A DNA stretch of 64,000 bases, taken from assembly GCA_030704225.1 (NCBI GenBank), contig CP131915.1, forward strand, positions 62,001 through 126,000, read 5' to 3'. Source of the DNA: Kosakonia sp. H02 (GTDB lineage: Bacteria > Pseudomonadota > Gammaproteobacteria > Enterobacterales > Enterobacteriaceae). The notes beneath the pieces were generated by a model. That model saw nothing but the letters and a program-made list of their open reading frames with translations, searched no databases and was not told the DNA's origin. Each line of letters starts with the position of its first letter. Position 1 is the stretch's first letter. Both the position numbers and the translations under genes were made by a program. Shown here piece by piece: positions 26,840 through 36,219 of the stretch.

Positions 26840-27941
26840 CAGCCAGTACGACCTCCCAGCTTTCCACCCAGTTGATGGCCATTTTTTGATCCAGCGAGTG
26901 GTCAAAATCCGGGTCGTCTTCGTTAAAAAACTCGCTGACCATCACCATTTTGCCGTTCTCAAGTTCGACCATGGATTCCAGCGTCATGCCTTTATAGTTA
27001 CGTTCGCGTACAAAACCAATCAGCCCTTCCACATCGGCGATATCGTTAATTTCTTCAACGCGCAAATCTTCCGGGCGCAGCAGGACATTAAGCTGTTGAC
27101 CTTTTTCCACTGCGAAGTTGACGTAAATATTGCACTCGCGGCCTTCAACGCTGGCGCGCACGCGGCTCTCATCCAGACGCTCAATCACCGTGGCATTGAA
27201 AATGTTGATTTCACCAATAAAGCTGGCGACAAACAGGTTTTTCGGCTCTTCGTAGATTTCGCGCGGCGTACCGTCCTGCTCAATGCGCCCGTCGCGCATC
27301 ACCACGATGCGATCTGACATAGTCAGGGCTTCTTCCTGATCGTGGGTGACAAAGACAAAAGTGATGCCCAGTTTACGTTGCAGCGCTTTGAGTTCGTTTT
27401 GCATCTGCTTGCGCAGCTTGTAATCGAGCGCCGAGAGGGATTCATCAAGCAGCAGTAAACGGGGTTTATTGACCACGGCGCGGGCGATGGCAACGCGCTG
27501 TTGCTGGCCGCCAGAAAGTTGGTGCGATTTGCGCTGGGCAAACGCGTCAAGTTGCACCATACGCAGGGCGTCGGTGACGCGCGGGGCGATCTCTGCCGCC
27601 GGGGTTTTTTGCATCCGCAAACCAAAGGCCACGTTTTCAAACACGGTCATATGCGGGAAAAGCGCGTAACTTTGAAAAACGGTGTTCACATGGCGGTGTT
27701 CCGCCGGGACGTGAGTAATATCCTGGGCATCAAGCTGAATATGGCCAACATCGACGCTTTCCAGCCCGGCAATCAGGCGCAGAACCGTGGTTTTACCGCA
27801 GCCAGACGGGCCAAGCAGTGTCAGAAATTCGCCGTTATTGATGGTGAGATTAAAATCAGAAATGACGGTTTTACCATCAAAGCTTTTGCGAATACCGGCC
27901 AGTTGCACCAGCGGTGAACGCGAACGCGATTGTGTGTTCAA
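26823..27941 (-). CDS. potA: Spermidine/putrescine ABC transporter ATPase PotA
   Basis: ATPase of PotABCD, 372 residues. Walker A GPSGCGKTT, Q-loop FQSYALFPHM, signature LSGGQQQRVA, Walker B LLLLDESLSALD, and switch VTHDQ. The C-terminal regulatory TOBE domain (from about 245) is where spermidine feedback acts in E. coli. It is the first gene of the operon, and 298 bp separate it from the divergent pepT. The N-terminal few residues before LVQLAGIRK vary from E. coli. Confidence 0.97.
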   Translation of the reverse strand: MNTQSRSRSPLVQLAGIRKSFDGKTVISDFNLTINNGEFLTLLGPSGCGKTTVLRLIAGLESVDVGHIQLDAQDITHVPAEHRHVNTVFQSYALFPHMTVFENVAFGLRMQKTPAAEIAPRVTDALRMVQLDAFAQRKSHQLSGGQQQRVAIARAVVNKPRLLLLDESLSALDYKLRKQMQNELKALQRKLGITFVFVTHDQEEALTMSDRIVVMRDGRIEQDGTPREIYEEPKNLFVASFIGEINIFNATVIERLDESRVRASVEGRECNIYVNFAVEKGQQLNVLLRPEDLRVEEINDIADVEGLIGFVRERNYKGMTLESMVELENGKMVMVSEFFNEDDPDFDHSLDQKMAINWVESWEVVLADEEHK

Positions 27942-28239
27942 TTTTTTTACTCTGTCCCGTGTTTGCGCATCGAAAGGCTTATCAGATGCGGGGTTTGTGA
28001 TTAACCACCTTCAGGGTTGTGCACGATTTAAGGGCTGGCATTCTACGGCAAAGCAATGAAATCGCCAATCGTTGATGCATTTTCGCCGCTCGATCAGTCA
28101 CTTTCTCAACTACGGTTATTAAGTACGGTTATTAAGACAAACTTTAAAATATCGTCGTTTGCGGGGTAAAAGTGACCTGACGCAATATTTGTCTTTTCAC
28201 GCTTACTGATAATGTCGTGACATTTTGTAGGGGGGCTTC

Positions 28240-29466
28240 ATGGACAAATTATTAGAGCGTTTTTTACAGTACGTTTCTCTGGATACGCAATCAAAGCCGG
28301 GCGTCCGCCAGGTGCCAAGCACGGATGGCCAGTGGAAGCTCCTGCACTTATTGCAAGACCAGCTTAACGAGATGGGGCTGGCGAACGTGACGTTAAGTGA
28401 TAAAGGCACGTTAATGGCAAAATTGCCCTCAAACGTGTCAACGCCCGTCCCGGCGATTGGTTTTATTTCCCACGTTGATACCTCACCCGATTGCAGCGGC
28501 AAAAACGTTAACCCGCAAATTCTTGAAAATTACCGTGGTGGCGATATCGCCCTGGGCGTTGGCGATGAGATCCTCTCGCCGGTGATGTTCCCGGTGCTGC
28601 ATCAGTTGCTGGGGCAAACGCTTATCACCACCGACGGCAAAACGCTGCTCGGCGCGGATGATAAAGCCGGCGTGGCAGAAATCATGACCGCGCTGGCGGT
28701 CCTGAAAAAGAAAAACATTCCCCACGGTGATATTTGCGTGGCGTTTACGCCGGACGAAGAGGTGGGTAAAGGCGCGAAGCATTTTGATGTGGACGCGTTT
28801 GGCGCGCAGTGGGCGTACACCATGGACGGCGGCGGAGTCGGAGAACTGGAGTTCGAGAACTTTAACGCCGCGTCGGTAACCATCAAAATCGCCGGGAATA
28901 ATGTGCATCCCGGTACGGCGAAAGGGGTAATGGTCAATGCCTTAACCCTTGCCAGCAAAATCCACGCGCAGGTGCCGGAAGAAGAGAGCCCGGAGCAAAC
29001 TGAAGGCTACGAAGGTTTTTATCACCTCGCCAGTATTAAAGGCACCGTTGAACGCGCCGAGATGCACTACATCATTCGCGATTTTGAGCGTAAATCGTTT
29101 GAAGCGCGTAAACGTAAGATGATGGAGATTGCCAAACACGTCGGTAAAGGGCTGCACCCGGATTGTTATATCGAACTGGTGATTGAAGACAGTTATTACA
29201 ATATGCGTGAGAAAGTGGCGGAGTTTCCGCACATTATCGACATTGCTCAGCAAGCGATGCGCGATTGCGATATCGAACCGGATATGAAACCGATTCGCGG
29301 CGGCACCGATGGCGCACAGCTCTCCTTTATGGGCCTGCCATGCCCGAACATTTTTACCGGCGGATATAACTACCACGGCAAACATGAGTTCGTGACCCTC
29401 GACGGCATGGAAAAAGCGGTACAGGTGATTGTACGTATCGCCGAATTAACCGCGAAAGGGGAATAA
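28240..29466 (+). CDS. pepT: Peptidase T (tripeptide aminopeptidase)
   Basis: Cytoplasmic di-zinc aminopeptidase of family M20B that releases the N-terminal residue of tripeptides. It has 408 residues. Metal and catalytic motifs are HVDTSPD, GADDKAGVAE, the DEEVG general-base region, and the C-terminal NYHGKHE. The ATG follows AGGGGGGCTTC. No clear FNR box was found in the 298-bp upstream region, although pepT is anaerobically induced in Salmonella. Confidence 0.97.
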   Translation: MDKLLERFLQYVSLDTQSKPGVRQVPSTDGQWKLLHLLQDQLNEMGLANVTLSDKGTLMAKLPSNVSTPVPAIGFISHVDTSPDCSGKNVNPQILENYRGGDIALGVGDEILSPVMFPVLHQLLGQTLITTDGKTLLGADDKAGVAEIMTALAVLKKKNIPHGDICVAFTPDEEVGKGAKHFDVDAFGAQWAYTMDGGGVGELEFENFNAASVTIKIAGNNVHPGTAKGVMVNALTLASKIHAQVPEEESPEQTEGYEGFYHLASIKGTVERAEMHYIIRDFERKSFEARKRKMMEIAKHVGKGLHPDCYIELVIEDSYYNMREKVAEFPHIIDIAQQAMRDCDIEPDMKPIRGGTDGAQLSFMGLPCPNIFTGGYNYHGKHEFVTLDGMEKAVQVIVRIAELTAKGE

Positions 29467-29478
29467 ACCCGAAGAATT

Positions 29479-29503
29479 ACCCGGTGGTGCGGTGCCACCG
29501 GGT
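29479..29503. terminator. Hairpin between convergent pepT and roxA
   Basis: A 9-bp perfect stem, ACCCGGTGG with CCACCGGGT. There is no T-run on the plus strand and only a weak one on the minus strand. The position between convergent genes suggests a shared terminator. Confidence 0.55.
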
Positions 29504-29514
29504 GACATCAAAAA

Positions 29515-30636
29515 TCAATCCTCAAAAAACCAATATCCGCTATTCACCAGCGCGGCGAGCATCGCGAGGAAGGACGGATCGTCCAGCGCGTCGCCGAACA
29601 TCTCTCCGTTCAATACGATATGGCTTGCCAGCGCTTCCAGTGCCGGGCGGTGCGGCGAGTTGATTTTCTCGCCGTTGGCGTAGACATCTTCGCCGATGCG
29701 CAGTACGCGCAGGCCGCCGAGGCGCGCCAGCTTATCGCCCTGTTTTAACGCATCATAGATTTCATCCGGCTGATAAGGCGGCTCTGGCGGGGCGATATCC
29801 AGCTCATGGCGCGACTGGGAGATAAACTCGCCGAGCCACTCATTAAACTGTTCCGGCTGATTAATCAGGCCGAGCATCATCTCGCGCAGCTTATCCACCT
29901 CTTGCGGCAGAACATCCGCCGGGTGCTCGCGCTCTGGCACATCCGGGTCGCTATAACGCTGGCTACCCAGTTCACGTTGCAGCACATAATCGGCAAAACC
30001 GCTGATCAGCTCGCGACCGCTTGGCGCGCGAAAGCCGACAGAATAGTTCAGCGAGTTCTCCAGCGAATAGCCTTCATGCGGGAATCCTGGCGGAATATAG
30101 AGAATGTCGCCCGGCTCCATCTCTTCATCAATAATCGCCTCGAAAGGATCCACCTGGAGCAGATCCGGGTGCGGGCAGTGCTGTCTCAGCCGCGCTTTTT
30201 CACCCACGCGCCAGCGGCGACGGCCGGTGCCCTGAATGATAAACACATCATATTGATCGAGATGCGGACCCACACCGCCGCCAGGCACCGAGAACGAAAT
30301 CATCAGATCATCGGTGCGCCAGTCGGGCAGGGTGCGAAACGGGCGCATCAGCGCGGCGGCAGGCTGGTGCCAATGATTCACCGCCTGCACCAGCAGCGAC
30401 CAGTTGCTTTCACCCAGATCATCGTAGCTCTGGAACGGCCCGTGGCTCACCTGCCATTTGCCATCAAGATGGCTGACCAGGCGGCTATCCACTTCGTTCT
30501 CCATCGCCAGCCCTGCCAGCTCATCCGGGCTGATGGGGTCGACAAATGCTTTAAATCCGCGTTTCAGCACTACCGGGCGTTTCTGCCAGTAGCGTTGAAG
30601 AAAGTCTGGCCAGTTTATTTCCAGGTGATATTCCAT
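29515..30636 (-). CDS. roxA: Ribosomal protein uL16 arginine hydroxylase RoxA
   Basis: 2-oxoglutarate and Fe(II) oxygenase with a JmjC-type fold that hydroxylates an arginine of ribosomal protein uL16 (L16). It has 373 residues, as in E. coli (formerly YcfD). Iron ligands H125 and D127 (GPHLDQYD) and H187 (PPGFPHEGY) are all present. The ATG at 30636 (MEYHLEI) was preferred to one at 30651, which adds five unconserved residues. It is 59 bp downstream of phoQ on the same strand. Confidence 0.95.
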   Translation of the reverse strand: MEYHLEINWPDFLQRYWQKRPVVLKRGFKAFVDPISPDELAGLAMENEVDSRLVSHLDGKWQVSHGPFQSYDDLGESNWSLLVQAVNHWHQPAAALMRPFRTLPDWRTDDLMISFSVPGGGVGPHLDQYDVFIIQGTGRRRWRVGEKARLRQHCPHPDLLQVDPFEAIIDEEMEPGDILYIPPGFPHEGYSLENSLNYSVGFRAPSGRELISGFADYVLQRELGSQRYSDPDVPEREHPADVLPQEVDKLREMMLGLINQPEQFNEWLGEFISQSRHELDIAPPEPPYQPDEIYDALKQGDKLARLGGLRVLRIGEDVYANGEKINSPHRPALEALASHIVLNGEMFGDALDDPSFLAMLAALVNSGYWFFED

Positions 30637-30695
30637 ATATGTTTCCGGCAATTAATCATTGGATGAATAATGGATTATAGCCATGTTAAGGGCGT

Positions 30696-32156
30696 TCAGT
30701 CGCCCGTTATCACCGTTTGCTGACGCGCAAAAATCACTTCCATCCTCGCGCCGCCCAGCAGACTGTCGCCGGTGATTATCTTTCCGCCATATTGTTCGAC
30801 GATTTCTCGCGCGACGGAAAGCCCCACACCCTGGCCGGGGCGCAGCGTATCGGCGCGCTGGCCGCGATCAAACACCCTTTCACGCTGCGCGGCGGGAATT
30901 CCTGGCCCGTCATCTTCCACCACAATATGCAGCGTCTCATCGGTCTGGCTCACCGACACTTCGACAAATTCCAGGCAGTATTTACAGGCGTTATCCAGCA
31001 CATTGCCCATCACTTCCATAAAGTCAGTTTGCTCACCAACAAAACTGATTTCCGGCGAAATATCGAGGGTGATGTTGACCCCTTTGCGCTGATAAACCTT
31101 ATTCAGCGCCGAGGTTAAACTGTCGAGCAGCGGCGCGACGGGATGTAATTCACGGCTGAGCATACTGCTGCCGCGCATGGTCGCACGGTGCAGGTAATAA
31201 CCAATCTGCTGGGAAATACGGCTGATTTGCTCCAGCATCACCGGCTCGGCATCGCTGACGCTCATTTTTTCGCTGCGTAATGAGCGCAGGGTACTTTGCA
31301 GCACCGCCAGCGGCGTTTTTAAGCTGTGGGTGAGATCCGTCAGGGTAGTGCGGTATTTGTCGTAGCGCTCGCGTTCACTTTTTAACAGGCGGTTCAGGTT
31401 GCGCACCAGACTGGTGAGCTCCCGGGTGGTGTCCGGGTTGAGCTGTACGCGGTGATGCTCTTCCAGTTCGCGCACTTCACGCGCCAGAGCTTCAATTGGC
31501 CGCAAACTCCACCAGGCCGCCAGCCACAGCAGCGGCACTACTAATAATAAGTTGGCCGCCAGCACGTAGAAGAACCAGCTCCACACCATATAGGAGCGGT
31601 TCAACTCTATAGGGATGGTATCGACAACCACAATGGTCAGTTGCGGCATATGCGCGGTGGCGGAGTAGATATTGACCGCCACCGAGTGTGTCATCTCGGA
31701 ATCGCTGTCATCTTCGCGGATCTCTTTAAGCTTCTGCGCCATGGAGTGATCGTCATCAATCAGCGTGCTACTGGCATCGACATCCGCTTCAATCTCGTGA
31801 AAGCCATTGGTCGTCAGCCAGCCGGGTTCAATGCGTTTTTGCAACCACGGCACATTGCGCTGTGACCAGATAAGCTGGCCTTGCTTGTTGTAGATAAACG
31901 TCATGGTGGGGCTTTGCTGATCCAGACTCTCAGGAAGATCAACGCGCAACGTGTTGTTTTCCCAGCGTGCGAGGGTGTAGAAGAGATTACTTTCACCGCG
32001 CAGCAGGCGGAAGGTGGTTTTATCGAAGCTGACGCTGTAACCCACCAGCGCGACAACGCCATAAGCCAGCGAAAGCACCATCACCACCGCGGCGGTGGCG
32101 AGCAGAAAGCGCACTCGCAGAGAAAGCGGCAAAATATGCCGCAGCACGCGCCTCAT
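30696..32156 (-). CDS. phoQ: Sensor histidine kinase PhoQ
   Basis: Sensor of low Mg2+, acidic pH and cationic peptides that phosphorylates PhoP. It has 486 residues: two membrane helices (about 17-40 and 192-214), a periplasmic PAS-like domain, HAMP, H-box H277 (LTHSLKTPL), N-box and G boxes (DDGPGIP, GVGLSVA). The acidic cluster that contacts the membrane through Mg2+ reads EDDSDSE at 148-154, with serine at 151 where the remembered E. coli sequence has aspartate. It overlaps phoP by 4 bp. Confidence 0.97.
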   Translation of the reverse strand: MRRVLRHILPLSLRVRFLLATAAVVMVLSLAYGVVALVGYSVSFDKTTFRLLRGESNLFYTLARWENNTLRVDLPESLDQQSPTMTFIYNKQGQLIWSQRNVPWLQKRIEPGWLTTNGFHEIEADVDASSTLIDDDHSMAQKLKEIREDDSDSEMTHSVAVNIYSATAHMPQLTIVVVDTIPIELNRSYMVWSWFFYVLAANLLLVVPLLWLAAWWSLRPIEALAREVRELEEHHRVQLNPDTTRELTSLVRNLNRLLKSERERYDKYRTTLTDLTHSLKTPLAVLQSTLRSLRSEKMSVSDAEPVMLEQISRISQQIGYYLHRATMRGSSMLSRELHPVAPLLDSLTSALNKVYQRKGVNITLDISPEISFVGEQTDFMEVMGNVLDNACKYCLEFVEVSVSQTDETLHIVVEDDGPGIPAAQRERVFDRGQRADTLRPGQGVGLSVAREIVEQYGGKIITGDSLLGGARMEVIFARQQTVITGD

Positions 32157-32827
32157 TTGGGCAGTTCGAACAGATAACCCTGGCCGCGCACGGTGGTTAT
32201 CACCTCATCGGGATATTGTGCCTGGATTTTTTTACGCAGCCGCCCCATCAGCACATCAATGGTATGGCTTTCGCGCAGCTCCGCATCGGGGTAAAGCTGC
32301 AACATCAGCGAATCTTTACTCACCACTTTGCCGTTATTACGGATCAGCGTTTCCATAATGGTGTATTCAAAAGCAGTGAGCTTGACCACTTCGTTATTGA
32401 CGGAGAGTTCACGGCGGGAGAGATCGACCTGGAACGGCGGCATGGAAATCAGCTGTGAAGCGAGACCGCTGTTACGGCGCATCAGCGCCTGGATCCGCGC
32501 CACCACTTCTTCGATATGGAACGGTTTGGTGACGTAATCGTCAGCGCCGGCACTCAGCACTTCAACCTTATCCTGCCAGCCTTCGCGCGCGGTCAGCACC
32601 AGCACCGGCAGCGTGACCTCATGGCTGCGCCAGCGGCGGATCAACGACAGTCCATCTTCATCCGGCAGGCCGAGATCGACAATCGCGATATCGGGCAGAT
32701 GTTCATTCAGAAAGTAATCCGCTTCCTTTGCATCTTCTGCGGCGTCGACCTGATGTCCCAGCTCCTGCAACTGAACCTTTAAATGGTGACGCAACAGAGC
32801 ATTATCTTCCACAACGAGTACGCGCAT
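32153..32827 (-). CDS. phoP: Response regulator PhoP
   Basis: OmpR-family activator of Mg2+-starvation, acid and antimicrobial-peptide responses. It has 224 residues. The receiver has D51 as phospho-acceptor (IVDLGLPDEDG), T79 region LVLTAREGW and K101 region TKPF. The winged-helix C-terminus includes SHTIDVLMGRLRKKI. A PhoP box lies about 65-80 bp upstream, which fits autoregulation. The yrbL homologue at 40886 carries another PhoP box and is a likely target. Confidence 0.98.
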   Translation of the reverse strand: MRVLVVEDNALLRHHLKVQLQELGHQVDAAEDAKEADYFLNEHLPDIAIVDLGLPDEDGLSLIRRWRSHEVTLPVLVLTAREGWQDKVEVLSAGADDYVTKPFHIEEVVARIQALMRRNSGLASQLISMPPFQVDLSRRELSVNNEVVKLTAFEYTIMETLIRNNGKVVSKDSLMLQLYPDAELRESHTIDVLMGRLRKKIQAQYPDEVITTVRGQGYLFELPK

Positions 32828-32890
32828 CGTCAGACCTCTCCCTCTATTTTTTACCTGAATAGTTTAACGCTGATTTTGAAACAGAAGGGA

Positions 32891-32907
32891 TAAACATTTA
32901 CTCAACC
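32891..32907 (-). promoter_or_regulatory. PhoP box of the phoPQ promoter
   Basis: On the minus strand GGTTGA-GTAAA-TGTTTA matches the direct-repeat consensus (G/T)GTTTA-N5-(G/T)GTTTA with one half exact and one mismatch in the other. The position upstream of phoP is the same as in E. coli. Confidence 0.75.
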
Positions 32908-32921
32908 GGGGAGGGAAGAAA

Positions 32922-32943
32922 CCCTCTTTCCGGGGAAAGAGGG
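32922..32943 (-). terminator. Hairpin terminator after purB
   Basis: An 8-bp perfect stem (CCCTCTTT with AAAGAGGG, six-base loop). It lies 20 bp past the purB stop on the minus strand and is followed there by TTTCTTCCC. Confidence 0.65.
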
Positions 32944-32963
32944 CGGGCAGGCAGGTGTGGTAC

Positions 32964-34334
32964 TTATTTCAATTCATCAACCATAGTGATGGCACGACCA
33001 ATGTAGTTGGCCGGGGTCATTGCTTTCAGACGCACTTTTTCATCCTCCGGCAGCGCCAGGCTGTCGATAAACTGCTTCATCCCTTCGGCGTCTACGCGCT
33101 TGCCACGGGTCAACTCTTTCAGTTTTTCGTACGGTTTTTCAATGCCGTAACGGCGCATGACTGTCTGAATCGGCTCGGCCAGCACTTCCCAGTTGTGATC
33201 CAGTTCGTCCAGCAGACGATCGCGGTTCACTTCCAGCTTGCTGATACCTTTCAGAGTCGACTGGTACGCGATCAGCGCATAGCCGACGCCGACGCCCAGG
33301 TTACGCAGCACGGTGGAGTCCGTCAGATCGCGCTGCCAGCGGGAGACCGGCAGTTTGCTCGCCAGGTGTTGCAATACCGCGTTCGACAGGCCGAGGTTGC
33401 CTTCGGAGTTTTCAAAATCGATCGGGTTAACTTTGTGCGGCATGGTCGAAGAACCAATCTCGCCAGCAATGGTTTTCTGCTTGAAGTGGTTCAGTGCGAC
33501 ATAACCCCAGATATCACGGTCGAAGTCGATAAGAATGGTGTTGAAACGCGCCATGCAGTCGAACAATTCAGCGATGTAATCGTGCGGTTCAATCTGCGTG
33601 GTGTACGGGTTCCACTGAATACCGAGGGAGGTCACAAACTCTTCGCTGAACTGGTGCCAGTCCACTTCCGGGTAGGCAGCGATATGCGCGTTGTAGTTCC
33701 CCACTGCGCCGTTGATTTTACCGAGGATCTCCACCTGGTTAAGCTGGCGGTACTGACGCTCCATACGGTAAGCAACGTTGGCCATCTCTTTTCCGAGGGT
33801 CGACGGCGTTGCCGGCTGGCCGTGGGTGCGGGAGAGCAACGGGATGTCGCGGTACTGCACGGCGAGCTCTTTCACCGAATCGATAAGTTTGCGCCAGTAC
33901 GGCAGGATAACTTCATCGCGGGCGGTTTTCAGCATCAGCGCGTGAGAGAGGTTGTTGATATCTTCAGAAGTACAGGCGAAGTGGATGAACTCAGAAACGG
34001 CGTGCAGTTCGGGGATATCCGCCACTTTCTCTTTCAGAAAATACTCCACCGCTTTCACATCGTGGTTGGTGGTGCGCTCAATGGTTTTAATGCGCTGCGC
34101 ATCTTCTTCATTGAAGTCTTCGATGATTTTATCGAGGTAACCGTTTGCGTGGGCAGCAAAAGCAGGAACTTCCTTGATCGCCGCGTGTGCCGCCAGTTTT
34201 TGCAGCCAGCGTACTTCAACCTGAACGCGAAATTTCAGCAAACCGTATTCGCTGAAGATCCCGCGCAGTACGCTGACTTTATCGCCGTAGCGTCCATCGA
34301 CAGGGGAAACGGCGGTCAGTGAGGATAATTCCAT
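32964..34334 (-). CDS. purB: Adenylosuccinate lyase PurB
   Basis: Catalyses two fumarate-releasing steps of purine synthesis (SAICAR to AICAR, and adenylosuccinate to AMP). It has 456 residues. The fumarase/aspartase signature loop GSSTMPHKVNP carries the catalytic serine; the substrate histidines lie in TSEDINN and RTHGQPATPS contexts. It is 19 bp downstream of hflD, the usual enterobacterial order hflD-purB-phoPQ. Confidence 0.98.
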   Translation of the reverse strand: MELSSLTAVSPVDGRYGDKVSVLRGIFSEYGLLKFRVQVEVRWLQKLAAHAAIKEVPAFAAHANGYLDKIIEDFNEEDAQRIKTIERTTNHDVKAVEYFLKEKVADIPELHAVSEFIHFACTSEDINNLSHALMLKTARDEVILPYWRKLIDSVKELAVQYRDIPLLSRTHGQPATPSTLGKEMANVAYRMERQYRQLNQVEILGKINGAVGNYNAHIAAYPEVDWHQFSEEFVTSLGIQWNPYTTQIEPHDYIAELFDCMARFNTILIDFDRDIWGYVALNHFKQKTIAGEIGSSTMPHKVNPIDFENSEGNLGLSNAVLQHLASKLPVSRWQRDLTDSTVLRNLGVGVGYALIAYQSTLKGISKLEVNRDRLLDELDHNWEVLAEPIQTVMRRYGIEKPYEKLKELTRGKRVDAEGMKQFIDSLALPEDEKVRLKAMTPANYIGRAITMVDELK

Positions 34335-34353
34335 AAGTCACAACTCCGGGAGG

Positions 34354-34983
34354 TTAACAATGAGCGAGAATTTGTTTGGCCTGCGTCGACAGGCGATTTC
34401 GGGAAAACATTAACTGTAGTCGGCCTCCGCCGACCTGATGCCACAGCACGGCGGCGCGGATCCCGGCGAGCAGGGTGGCGCGCACTTTCGCCTGCACCTG
34501 CGAGCTTTGCAGCACGGCAGGGGAACCGGTGACCTGAATACGCGGCCCGAGCGGGCTGATAACATCCACATAGATGGCGGCCATGGCGCTGAGCAGCGTT
34601 TCTGATTCAAGATCGAAATGTTCAAGCTGGCGCTGTAAACCGTTAATGCGGTTACCGAGCGTCTCCATCGCCCCTTTATTGGCGGCAAGTTTGCGCTCCA
34701 GCACCATCAGGCTCAGGGTATAGCGGGTCAATTCACCGTTCAGTCCCTGGCGGCTGCTGGCGTTGAGCACGCCGAGCAGGGTTTCCAGCCCCATACGCAG
34801 GTTGGCTTCGCTGCCGCCAAACACACTGAGGGTGGAATCCGGATTCATGTCAATCACGCTATTGAGTGAAACATGCAGCGCGTCGGCGTCACAGTGGCCC
34901 TGGTGCGCAAGTTCTTGCACCAGACGTGCGGACTGGCAGATGCCTGCCAGCGCCAGGGTAATGTCGTAATAGTTCTTCGCCAC
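34354..34983 (-). CDS. hflD: HflD, high-frequency-lysogenisation protein
   Basis: Peripheral membrane protein that binds the lambda CII protein and lowers its DNA binding in E. coli; its cellular role is unclear. It has 209 residues. GTG at 34983 (MAKNYYDITLAL) was chosen because AAGGAG sits five bases upstream and it matches the E. coli start. An ATG at 35007 would include the ribosome binding site in the coding region. The C-terminus (QILAHC) is about four residues shorter than E. coli. Confidence 0.93.
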   Translation of the reverse strand: MAKNYYDITLALAGICQSARLVQELAHQGHCDADALHVSLNSVIDMNPDSTLSVFGGSEANLRMGLETLLGVLNASSRQGLNGELTRYTLSLMVLERKLAANKGAMETLGNRINGLQRQLEHFDLESETLLSAMAAIYVDVISPLGPRIQVTGSPAVLQSSQVQAKVRATLLAGIRAAVLWHQVGGGRLQLMFSRNRLSTQAKQILAHC

Positions 34984-35056
34984 ACTCACTCCTTTTTCTG
35001 CCCGCATACCGTGCTGCGGTTGCGGGCTTTCGCCAGTCCGGTATTGCTAAAATGTC

Positions 35057-36163
35057 TTAAAGGGGCAGCGGCAGGCGCTGCTCAATAATGCCGCCGCCGA
35101 GGCACACTTCACCGAGGTAAAACACCGCGGATTGACCCGGCGTGACGGCAGCAACCGGTTCGTCGAAACGCACCTCAATGCGATCGTCGTCCAGCGCGGT
35201 CACCGTGCAAGGAATATCTTCCTGGCGGTAACGGGTTTTCACCGTGCAGCGCAGTGTGCCGGTGAACGGCTCGCGATCGACCCAGTGCAGCTGTTGAGCA
35301 ATCAGCCCGACAGACATCAGGCGCGGGTGATCGTGGCCCTGCGCGACAATCAGGATATTGTTTTCGACGTCTTTATCGACCACATACCACGGATCTTCGC
35401 TGCCCTCTTTGGTGCCGCCAATGCCCAACCCTTTGCGCTGGCCGAGGGTGTGGTACATCAGACCCTGATGTTCGCCAATCTCTTCACCGTCAACGGTAAG
35501 GATTTTGCCCGGCTGAGCAGGCAAGTAGCGCCCAAGGAACTCGCGGAATTTGCGCTCGCCAATAAAGCAGATGCCGGTCGAGTCTTTTTTCTTCGCGGTG
35601 GCAAGCCCCAGCTCTTCGGCAATTTTACGCACCTGCGGTTTTTCCAGCTCGCCGACCGGGAACAGACTCTGGGCGATTTGATCGGAGCCCAGCGTATAAA
35701 GGAAGTAGCTCTGATCCTTATTGCCATCGAGACCGCGCAGCAGGCGGCTTTTACCGTCGACATCGGCACGGCGCACATAGTGGCCGGTGGCAATATAATC
35801 CGCGCCAAGATCTTCGGCGGCGAACTCAAGGAAGGCTTTAAATTTGATCTCTTTGTTGCACAGAATATCCGGGTTTGGCGTGCGTCCGGCTTTGTATTCA
35901 GCCAGGAAATGCTCGAACACATTGTCCCAATACTCTGCGGCAAAATTCACGGTGTGAAGCTCAATGCCGAGCTTGTCGCAAACAGCTTGCGCGTCGGCAA
36001 GATCTGCCGCCGCGGTGCAGTATTCCTCGCCGTCATCCTCTTCCCAGTTCTTCATGAACAGGCCTTCCACTTTGTAGCCTTGTTGCAGCAACAAGTAAGC
36101 GGAAACAGAAGAGTCGACACCGCCGGACATGCCGACGATCACTTTTTTTGGGCTATCAGACAT
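35057..36163 (-). CDS. mnmA: tRNA-specific 2-thiouridylase MnmA
   Basis: Places sulfur on U34 of tRNA for Lys, Glu and Gln, using the TusE relay and ATP. It has 368 residues. PP-loop SGGVDSS near residue 15; catalytic cysteines in DILCNKE and STGICFIG; tRNA-binding C-terminal barrel. The ATG at 36163 (MSDSPKKVIVGMSGG) matches E. coli in length. A longer in-frame start at 36208 lacks conservation. Confidence 0.97.
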   Translation of the reverse strand: MSDSPKKVIVGMSGGVDSSVSAYLLLQQGYKVEGLFMKNWEEDDGEEYCTAAADLADAQAVCDKLGIELHTVNFAAEYWDNVFEHFLAEYKAGRTPNPDILCNKEIKFKAFLEFAAEDLGADYIATGHYVRRADVDGKSRLLRGLDGNKDQSYFLYTLGSDQIAQSLFPVGELEKPQVRKIAEELGLATAKKKDSTGICFIGERKFREFLGRYLPAQPGKILTVDGEEIGEHQGLMYHTLGQRKGLGIGGTKEGSEDPWYVVDKDVENNILIVAQGHDHPRLMSVGLIAQQLHWVDREPFTGTLRCTVKTRYRQEDIPCTVTALDDDRIEVRFDEPVAAVTPGQSAVFYLGEVCLGGGIIEQRLPLPL

Positions 36164-36219
36164 AAGAATACTCACAACGAAGAACTTCAGGGCGGCGTAT
36201 TCTAGCACGGGCTGGCGGC

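Noticed and set aside
32955..34322. 455-codon open frame antisense to purB
   Set aside because: A mirror frame of a strongly biased conserved gene, with Arg/His/Val-rich composition and no recognisable motif.
35132..36205. 357-codon frame antisense to mnmA
   Set aside because: MnmA on the minus strand has intact catalytic cysteines and PP-loop; the mirror frame has no support.
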